Part shown: positions 48,497-57,300 of the stretch, piece after piece | How the letters are laid out: every line of letters starts with the position of its first letter | Position numbering within the stretch: position 1 is the first letter of the stretch | NCBI GenBank assembly: GCA_041390025.1 | Contig: JAWKQR010000005.1 | Coordinates: forward strand, 62,001 to 126,000 | Length of the DNA stretch: 64,000 bases | Direction of reading: 5' to 3' | Source: JBFFMO01 sp041390025 | GTDB lineage: Bacteria; Myxococcota_A; Bradymonadia; Bradymonadales; Bradymonadaceae | Notes under the pieces: model-generated | Database searches by the model: none | Seen by the model: only the letters and a program-made list of their open reading frames with translations | Told to the model about the DNA's origin: nothing | Program-made: the position numbers and the translations under genes

Positions 48497-51279
48497 CGCA
48501 GCGGGTGGTTCGACTGCCGCGGGGGCCTTTGCGACCGTTGGGGCCGGTTTCGCGGCAGGCGCGACGGGCTTTGAGGCGCGGGCGCGGGCTTGGGCGTAGG
48601 CGCAACCGGAGCAGGCTGAGCGACCGTTGGCACGGGACGAACGGGTGCTTGAGGAGCCGCAGGCGCCATCGCCGGGATGGCCGGCATCGCTGGCATCGAT
48701 GGCACGGAGGCTGGCATCGCCGCGAACGGTGCCGAATTCAGCAGGTTCATGCCTTGTTGCTGGACCTGCATGAACTGCGCAAACACGGCCGACTGCTGCA
48801 CCAAGAACTGTTGCTGCATCTCGCCGACCTGCTGAAGCAAACCGTGCATGGCACCCAAGGTGCCGGCAGCGGCAGTTGGCGCTTCGAACGTCGGCATCGC
48901 CATCGGCATCGAAACGGGCATCGCGGGTGCAGCTGCAGGAGCAGCAGGGGTTCCGGCGATGAGCGAGGCGAATGAAGGTTCGGCGGTTCCTACGCGGGGC
49001 AGCGCTGGAGCTGCGGGCATGGATTGCACTGAGGACGACGGAATGTGTTGAGTGGTCATGGGCACGTTTACCGGGTTGCCGTGGGTCTTGAAGGTCAGAG
49101 TCGGGCCCGTGAGTACTCGCGGAGCCAGTGCAATAGAGGTCGGGACATGGGCGTGAATGGGGTAGGTCTGGCCGACCACCACATCACCGTTTTGCGAGAG
49201 AATGAGCGCGACGAGGTCGCGCAGGTCTTGCGCGGCGTAATTGACGCCAAGCGCTGCAGACAGGTCGAGGGGGTTCCCTGCAGTGGTCGCGGGCGCAAAC
49301 GTCGCCAAGACGTGGTCTTGTGCGTCTTCGAGGCGCTTAAGGACCAGCGTCACAGCTGCGTCGCCAAGGCTTGCCTGTGGGACGCCAAACGCCGCCGCCT
49401 GGACCGAGTCGTTGCAGAGGTCAACGCCGACCACTACAGCCGTGTCGATTTCGCCGGCACGAAGAGCGTGTTCGGCCAGCCGTAGTGCGCACATGCCGGA
49501 TTGAGCACCGGCACTCACGGTCACCGATGCTCCGCCAAAATCGAACTGGCTGTTCAACCGGTTGGCAGGAATGTTTGGCATGGTGCCAACAACGCCTGCC
49601 GAGGTCAGCTCGGGCACAACTGAATCGGGGTCGCTAAGTTCCATGCGCCATCGCACGCCATAACGGCACACGTTGACGTCGGGCTCCATCGCCAAAAAGA
49701 CGGCGGTACGTGGGCCCGAAAAGTCGCGAGCACCGATGGCTTCACGCGCCGATTCGAGCGCCAAGACTTGCTGACCGATGGTTTCTTTAAGGTCCGACGG
49801 TGGGAAACGAAGCCCGGTCAGCGGGACAACGACGTCCTCGCTGCGTGGATTGAACGCACGTTGGCCGCTGAGCACCTGTGCGAATTCGGCAGCGTTGTTC
49901 GTGTCACCCACCAGTGCTCCCAGCCCGACGACCGCCAGTGGGCTGGCCGATGGGGCAGGGGCATCGCCGATGGGCGCGGGCACGTCGGCCGCGGTCACGA
50001 CCAAGTGAGCGTTGTTGCCACCAAAACCAAACGCGCTGATGCCGGCAATCTTTTGAGCTTCCGGCCACGGCTCAGCTGCGCCGAGCACCCGGAATGGGGT
50101 TTCCGCCAAGGTCGGGTTCTCGACTTCGTGATGCAGGCTTGGGGGGCGCACACCGTGACGCATGGCCTCGGTGACCTTGATGAGCGCCGCGACACCGGCC
50201 GTCGTGATGAGGTGGCCCATGTTGGATTTGAGCGAGCCGATCGCGACGGGTTGGGGCAGGGCGCCAAAGACTTGGGCGGTGCTCTTGAGCTCCGTGGCGT
50301 CGCCAACCTTGGTCCCCGTCGCGTGGCATTCAAGCAACGACACCTGCGCGGGCGAAATCCCGGCTTGCTCGTAGGCGCTCGCGATCGCGCGGACCTGACC
50401 CTCAACGAGCGGCGCCAAGAATCCACGGCCGCGGCCGTCGTTCGACAGGCCCACGCCGCGGATGACGCCGTAGATTGTGTTGCCATCGCGTTGGGCATCG
50501 GCAAGTCGTTTCAGGGCCACAAACCCGGCGCCTTCGGCCGGCACGAGGCCATCGGCCTCGGCATGGAACGGCCGGCTCTGACCGGTCTTGCTCAACGCCT
50601 GCAACGCCGTAAATCCAACGTGGATGAAAAGGTCGTCGGAGCCGTTGACTGCGCCCGCGAGCACCGTGTCGGCGGACCCGTCGTGCAGCTGGTCGCAGGC
50701 CAATTTGATGGCGTAAAGCGAGCTCGCACACGCGCAGTCAATGCAGTAGGTCTGTGCGCCAAGGCCCAGAGCCTCGCGCAGCAGCGACGCGGTCCCGCCC
50801 GACATGAATCGGTTGCGGGAATCGCTCGGGTTTTTGCCGGTCCAGACGTCTTCGGCGAAGCGTGACATCCCCGCGGTTGGAAAGCCAAGGTTGCCAAACA
50901 CGGCCGTCACACGACCGCGGTCGACCGGGCCCGTCGCATGGTCGCCCGCATCCGCCAAGGCCTGCCGAGCCGTGTAAAGGGCCCACAACGCGCTCGGGTC
51001 GAGTCCTTGCAGGGCGGCCGGTGGAACGCCGAAACCGTTCGGGTCCCAAACCCGCTCGAATCCACGGACGTAACCGCCTCGGTCGGACCAAGTCTTGTCG
51101 GTTGCGTTGGCGCTTGGGTCACACAGAATGCGACTCATGTCCGCTCGCCAGCGTCCTTGGTCGACTTGGCTGACCAAGTCGGTGCCGCTGACGACGGCGT
51201 CCCACAGTTCCGCAGGACTCAATGCGCCGGGGAGCACACACGACCTGCCGACAATTGCGATGGGTTGGAAAATTGCCAT
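48469..51279 (-). CDS. pfa3: Pfa3 N-terminal part: ketosynthase and chain length factor
   Basis: Residues 1-440 are a ketosynthase with Cys in TYCIDCACASSLYAIK, and His in LECHATGTKVGD and NMGHLITTAG. Residues 450-745 are a chain length factor: the Cys is replaced by Gln in VSAGAQSGMCAL. A Pro/Ala/Met-rich linker with a Gln-rich helical stretch (LLQQVGEMQQQFLVQQ) follows, and the frame breaks near 48581. This is the PfaC layout and elongates the growing acyl chain. No acyltransferase motif is present in this part. A putative operator and a hairpin lie in the 85-bp gap upstream. Confidence 0.95.
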   Translation of the reverse strand: MAIFQPIAIVGRSCVLPGALSPAELWDAVVSGTDLVSQVDQGRWRADMSRILCDPSANATDKTWSDRGGYVRGFERVWDPNGFGVPPAALQGLDPSALWALYTARQALADAGDHATGPVDRGRVTAVFGNLGFPTAGMSRFAEDVWTGKNPSDSRNRFMSGGTASLLREALGLGAQTYCIDCACASSLYAIKLACDQLHDGSADTVLAGAVNGSDDLFIHVGFTALQALSKTGQSRPFHAEADGLVPAEGAGFVALKRLADAQRDGNTIYGVIRGVGLSNDGRGRGFLAPLVEGQVRAIASAYEQAGISPAQVSLLECHATGTKVGDATELKSTAQVFGALPQPVAIGSLKSNMGHLITTAGVAALIKVTEAMRHGVRPPSLHHEVENPTLAETPFRVLGAAEPWPEAQKIAGISAFGFGGNNAHLVVTAADVPAPIGDAPAPSASPLAVVGLGALVGDTNNAAEFAQVLSGQRAFNPRSEDVVVPLTGLRFPPSDLKETIGQQVLALESAREAIGARDFSGPRTAVFLAMEPDVNVCRYGVRWRMELSDPDSVVPELTSAGVVGTMPNIPANRLNSQFDFGGASVTVSAGAQSGMCALRLAEHALRAGEIDTAVVVGVDLCNDSVQAAAFGVPQASLGDAAVTLVLKRLEDAQDHVLATFAPATTAGNPLDLSAALGVNYAAQDLRDLVALILSQNGDVVVGQTYPIHAHVPTSIALAPRVLTGPTLTFKTHGNPVNVPMTTQHIPSSSVQSMPAAPALPRVGTAEPSFASLIAGTPAAPAAAPAMPVSMPMAMPTFEAPTAAAGTLGAMHGLLQQVGEMQQQFLVQQSAVFAQFMQVQQQGMNLLNSAPFAAMPASVPSMPAMPAIPAMAPAAPQAPVRPVPTVAQPAPVAPTPKPAPAPQSPSRLPRNRPQRSQRPPRQSNHPLRCPLPRRLG

Positions 51280-51295
51280 GGGTGACCGTCAATTG

Positions 51296-51315
51296 TGCCA
51301 CCGAGTGGCACTTTC
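51296..51315 (-). promoter_or_regulatory. Putative TetR operator in the pfa2-pfa3 gap
   Basis: On the minus strand the sequence is GAAAGTGCCACTCGGTGGCA, followed by C. It shares 18 of 20 bases (all but the two central ones) with the site at 59966, and a CACT-GAAAG flank precedes both. The inverted arms are GTGCCAC and GTGGCAC. It lies 17-36 nt before the pfa3 start, so binding would block a pfa3 promoter or leader. Confidence 0.7.
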
Positions 51316-51327
51316 AAAGTGCGAAAC

Positions 51328-51351
51328 GGGGTCCGAGAAACCTCGAACCCC
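51328..51351 (-). terminator. Hairpin between pfa2 and pfa3
   Basis: A 10-bp stem with one mismatch (GGGGTTCGAG / CTCGGACCCC on the transcript) and a 4-nt loop lies 14-37 nt after the pfa2 stop. There is no run of U after it, so it may be a weak terminator, an attenuator or an RNA stability element. Together with the operator it suggests that pfa3 expression can be set separately. Confidence 0.4.
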
Positions 51352-51364
51352 GCTCAATTGCTGA

Positions 51365-54300
51365 TTAGGAGCGTGGACGCATGATGAGCTCGACTTGCTT
51401 CATTTCGGCAAGTCGCACGCCAGCTTTGTCGACGAACATCACGTCTGCTGTGGCCTTTTGTGTGCCCGAGGCTTTGCAATGGGCCACACAGCGGACCGGG
51501 CCGTCGGACGGCGTGGAGTTCAATCGAAACTCCCCAATGCCCATGGGCAATGCTGCGCCGCCGAGCTCTTCGCGAGCCCACAACAACAGCATCTGCAAGC
51601 CGCCGTCCATAGCTGCGACGTCGGTCTGCCACTTGTCCCACGTCCACGAAGCGTCACGTACGCCTTTCGTGGCGCCTTCGATGCCGTCGGGACCCACGCC
51701 ATCGACCTCAAGCAAGACTTGGAAGTCATTGGTGTGGAACAAGACGTCCCCGTAAATCGGGTGGTCTTGCCACGATCCCAGCGACGACGGCGTCAAGGTC
51801 GTCTCGGCAATGGGGCCGCGCGACTTCGTCATCGACGCCTGACCGCGGTAGTAAAGGGTGCCGTCGATGCCTTTGAGCTCTAACTGCAGCGTCAGGTCGC
51901 TCCCGTTCTTCACCGGTGCACAGGTGATGACAAACGTCTCTCCCGTCGACTTGAAGTGGTCGAGCCGCATGCCCTTGAGGACCTTGACGTCCTTGAGCAC
52001 CGACAGATGCAGGTCACGACGATACGACGACGCGACACGGCTGAACCATTCCAGAACCAGAACGACCGGCACAACAGGGGTATCAGCGATGCTGTGGCCC
52101 TCGAGGAACGCGTGAGTCAGGTGACTCACGTGAAGCTCAAGGGCTAGCGGCTTTCCCAAGTCACCCGACATCAACGCGGCCGCGCGAGGCTCACCGCCAA
52201 GCACGAGCTCGATTTGGTCCTGACCGCTCTCCATCTCGTCGGCGAACATGATCGCGCCGACGTGCAGCGGAATCATGGGCACGCCCAGTCGGTCGAAGTG
52301 GGCTTTGAGCTCAGGGCTGACCATCCCGCCTTCCCAAGGTCCCCAGCCGAGCGAGCGCACCAAGACGTTTGGCTTGGCTTGCGACAACGCAGCAGCGACC
52401 TTGTTCAGCACTTCGTTCGCCATCGCGTAGTTGGCCTGACCGTTGTTTCCACAGCGGGCAGCAACCGACGAGAACAAGCAGATGACCTTGATGGGGTCGG
52501 CTTGAGTTGCCGTCATTAACGCGCGAAGTCCTTCGATCTTGGTGTCGAACACAAAGTCGAAGTCACGGTCGCTCTGGTCGACGATGTATTTGTCAGCAAG
52601 GACGCCAGCGCCGTGCACAAATCCGGTGATGGGGCCCCAGCTTGCGCGAATCTCGTTCAGTGCGTTCTCGAGTGCCGAAGCATCGGTCACGCTCGCCGCG
52701 ACATAGGTTGCTTTTCCGCCAGCGGCGTCGATGGCGGCAAGCGTCGCGCGGATGTCGCGTCCAGCCAGAATCTTTGAGACGCGCTTGCCGAGCTCGGCGG
52801 GGGTGATCTTCTCACCGGCAGCCTTGGCCTCGGCCAACATGACCGACTTCAGTTCGGCGTCGGTGTGGGCATTTTTGGTGCTCGTGGGTTCAGCATCGAG
52901 CGGTGAGCGTCCAAGCAACACGAACTTCGCGTGGCTGCGACGGGCCCACTCGATGATGCACTCCGCGGTGACACCACGTGCGCCGCCGGAAACGACGATG
53001 ACGTCGTCGGCACCCACGGTCACGTTCCCCGCCACCACTTCGGCCTCGAACGACTGCGGGCAAACCCGCGTGCCGTCTGCGCGAAGACCAACTTCGATGT
53101 CGGCTCCGCCCATCGTCAATTCGTCGGCGATGGCCGTCGCGACGTCGTTTGCCGAACGCTTTGCCACGTCGATGTCGATGGCCTTCAGTGATGCCTCGGC
53201 CCACTCTTGGCTTGCCGTCTTGACCAAACCGGTCAGGCCACCCAACCAAGCGCGTTTCAGGCTGATGTTTTCGAGGCCGAACGACCCGCCCGTGTCTTGG
53301 ACCGTGACGAACACACCACCCGTGGCCATCGAAGCTGCGACAGTGCGTGCCGTGCGGAACGCTTCGCGGTTGATGGCGATGGCATCATCATCGGAGCCTA
53401 CATCGGTCAGGCCGCCAAGGTAGATCACGCCCTTGTCCGTGGGACTGACATGATCGACGTACTTGGCTTTCACGCCACGATCAGTCAACACGCTCACGAG
53501 CGCATTGCCGATGGTCGTGTGACCGGTGACCGTTAGTTCGTGCTGGAAGATGCCTCGGAGGGCGAGTCCAACGTTGGGGGTCTCGACGGCCTTGAGGGCA
53601 AAGCGGCCGAGGTTGGTCGCTGCGGTGGGCAGCGTCGTGACGGTCGCAGCGGGTGCGGCCGAGACGGTCGGCCCAGCGGCGGTAGCGCCGCCTGGCATCA
53701 ACCCTTGCATGTAATCGACGATTTCCTCGAGCGTCTTGAGGGCGCCCATGCGGTTGGCGTCGACCTCGGGCATGCCCGGAGCTTGTTCCTGAACGGCGGC
53801 CAAGATTTCGACGCGCTTGATGCTGTCGATGCCGAGGTCACCTTCGAGGTCCATGCTGAGCTCGAGCATGTCGGCTGGGTAGCCGGTCTTTTCGGCCACC
53901 GCGGCAAACATCAACGCGTGTAAATCGACGGCGGGCGCAGCCGCTTGGGCGGCGACGGGTGCAGGTGCGGCGACCGAAACGGCCGGGCCGCTTGGCATCA
54001 AGCCCTGCATGTAATCGACGATCTCGCCGAGGGTCTTCAAGGCACCCATGCGGTTGGCGTCGACCTCGGGCATTCCCGGAGCTTGTTCCTGGACGGCGGC
54101 CAAAATTTCGACGCGCTTGATGCTGTCGATGCCAAGGTCACCCTCAAGGTCCATGCTCAGTTCAAGCATTTCGGAGGGGTAGCCGGTTTTGTCGGCGACC
54201 GCAGCGTACATCAACTTGTGAAGGTCGACCGCAGGTGTGGCCGCGACAGCGGCTGCGGGTGCAGCTGAAACGGCGGGACCGCTTGGCATCAAGCCCTGCA

Positions 54301-57300
54301 TGTAATCGACGATTTCGCCGAGGGTCTTCAAGGCACCCATGCGGTTGGCGTCGACCTCTGGCATGCCCGGAGCTTGCTCCTGAACGGCGGCCAAGATTTC
54401 GACGCGCTTGATGCTGTCGATCCCGAGGTCACCCTCAAGGTCCATGCTCAGCTCAAGCATTTCTGAGGGGTAGCCGGTTTTGTCGGCCACCGCTGCGTAC
54501 ATCAGCTTGTGCAGGTCCACCGCGGGCGCGGCGGGCGCGACGGGGGCCGTTGGGGCCTTGGGTGCAACGGGTGCAGCCTTCGCCACGGCTCCGTTGCTTG
54601 CGCCGCTTGGCATCAACGTCTGCATGTAGTTGACGATGTCGCCAAGGGTTCGCAGCGAAGCCATCGTGGTCGCGTCAACGGCGGGCAAGCCGGGTACGCG
54701 CTCTTGAACCGCCGCCAAGATTTCGACGCGCTTGATGCTGTCGACGCCAAGGTCGTTCTCAAGGTCCATCGACAGGTCGAGCATCTCGTTCGGGTAGCCG
54801 GTCTTTTCGGCGACCGTGTTCAGCATGGCCGCGTGGATGTCGGCGGCCGCCGTGGCCGATGGAACCGAAGGCGTGGGAGCGACGGTCGGCGCGGGCGCAG
54901 GTGCAGGAGCACCGGCGAATTTCGGAATCACCGAGCCCGAATCAAACGAAGGCATCGGTGTGGGCGCCACAGCCTGTGCGAAGTTCATGGGCATCGTGGG
55001 CTGGGTCGGGAACTGTGGCTGAGCGAACTGAGCCTGAGGGAACTGCGGCTGCGCCACGTTGCCTGGGTTCTGACCACCAAGCGCCGCGAAGCTCGCCTGG
55101 ATCGTCTGCATGAAGCTCGACTGCGACTGCGACATCGCGTGTTGGAACGCCATCAACGCCATCGCATTCTGCTTTTGAGCCTCTTGCCACGTCGCCAACC
55201 ATTGCGGCGAGTGATTCTGTGCCATCACTGGAGCTTGGGCCGCGACGTTAGGTGTGTGCGTTGGGATCGTCTGAACCGGCGCTTGAACGGGCGCTTGGAC
55301 AGGCTTCACCGCAGCGGCGGCCACTGGGGCGGGCGTCGGGGCTTGCGCTGGCGCGGCCGCTGGCTGAGGCGTGGTCACCGCTGCTGGGCGCTCTGGATTG
55401 GGTTTGGGCAAGGCTGCTGCGCCACCCTTTGGTGGGTACGCCTTGTCGTAGTTCGCGCCATTGATCGGCACGGCGAGCTTGGGTTTGGGCAACGACTCGA
55501 TGTCGGTCGGTTCGCCGTACTCTTCCCAAAGCGCGTTGAAGTCGAGCTTCACGCCTGCTGCCGAAAGGCTTGCCAGGCCGCGATACAGCGACTCAAGGCC
55601 GTTTTTGCCACGACGATCGAGTGACACAGCGAGGTGAGGGCGATTGCCCAGGATCTGGCCGACGAGCTTGGTCAAAACCGAGCCCGGGCCGACTTCCACA
55701 AACACGCGCATGCCCGCGTCGTACATGCCTTCGATAAGCGACACAAACCGAACGGGGTTCGCGATCTGGCGGCCCAAACGCGCCTGCATCGTCTTTGCAT
55801 CGTCTTCGTAGACGGCCGCGCTCTCGCCCGACCAAACGGGGATCGAGGCTTTGCCGAACTTCACGTCGCCAAGGAACGCGCTGAAAGGCGTGACGCTGGC
55901 GCTGACCACGGGTGAGTGGAATGCCGTCGATACCGCGAGCGGCTTGACGGTGACGCCTCGTGCTTCGAACAGTTTCTCGGCGCCTTTGACGCCTTCGACG
56001 GTGCCCGAAATCACGACTTGGTCAGGTGCATTGTGGTTGGCGACGACGACGTTTTTGTCACCGTTTTCAGCCAACACCGCCTCGACGATATCGATCGTGG
56101 CCGAGACCGCCGTCATCGCGCCTGGCACGTCAGCGGCCGCGGCCATCAACTCGCCGCGTTTGCGAGCGACGCGCATCATGTCGGCTTGGTTCAGGACACC
56201 TGCTGCGTGCAGCGCGGTGACCTCGCCGAAGCTATGGCCGGCAACCGCAGCAGGCTTGAGGCCCATCGCGGTCATCAGCGCCAATGCCGACTGGCTCGCG
56301 CAACCGATGCCAGGCTGGGCCCACTCGGTGGCGCGCAGCGCGATTTCGTCTGCTTCGCGGTCGTCGTCCGAGAACTTCGGAAGGGGGAAGACAACCTGGT
56401 GAAGCTTCTGGTCGCCGAAGTCGAGGTCGGCCGCAGCATCCCAAGGTGCGATGGCCTTGTTGAACGCCATCGCGATGTCGGCACCCATGTTGACGTATTG
56501 GCTGCCCTGACCCGGGAACACAAACGCCACGTCGCCTTCGACCTTGGTGAAGCTGACGACCGTTCCGTCGGGCATTTCAAAACCGGCGGTAGGGTTTTTG
56601 TCGAGCATTCCAGCGGCGCGCTCAAGCTTCTTGGCGAGCTCAGCCTTGTCCGAAGCAACAACGGCGAGACGAGCAGCCGACGCGGCATCGAAGCTCTGCT
56701 GCGACTCCCAAGCAAGACGCGAGAGCAGGGCGCGCCCGTCGGCGCGTTTCGCGTAATCACGCGCCAGCGTTGCGAGTGCCTTGCCGTCCGCGGCGCCCAA
56801 GGTCACCAGCTCGAACGGCAGGCTGCGTGGGCGGTCATGACGCTGGTCGCCGCTGTATTCTTCGAGCGTGAGGTGGAAGTTCGAACCGCCAAATCCAAAC
56901 GCCGAAACACTCGCGCGGCGTGGGTGCTCGCTTCCGCGAACCCAGGGGCGGCTGAACGTGTTGACGTAGAAAGGCGACGACTCGATCTCGAGTTTCGGGT
57001 TGAGCTTGTCGACCTTGGCGGTGGGTGGCAACACCTTGCTGTGCAAGGCCATAACTGCCTTGAACAGACCGGCAGCGCCCGCGGCAGCCTTCGTGTGGCC
57101 GATCTGGGACTTGACCGAACCGATGGCGCACCACTGATTCGGGTGGGTTTCGTCGGACTTGAACACGAGCTTCAAACCATTGAACTCCGCGACGTCGCCA
57201 GCTTTGGTGCCCGTTCCGTGTGCTTCCATCAGCTCGACCGTGGTGGGCTCGTACCCGGCGTGCTCGTACGCGCGCTTGAGCGCCTTCGCCTGACCTTCAG

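Noticed and set aside
49768..50865. Plus-strand frame opposite the Pfa3 ketosynthase
   Set aside because: Shadow of the ketosynthase gene; no family resemblance.
51290..51320. Sigma-54 promoter (TGGCAC seen in the palindrome)
   Set aside because: No TTGC element at the required spacing at either copy; the symmetry fits a repressor site better.
53693..54840. CRISPR-like regular repeats
   Set aside because: The repeats are about 300 bp, in frame, and encode acyl carrier domains.
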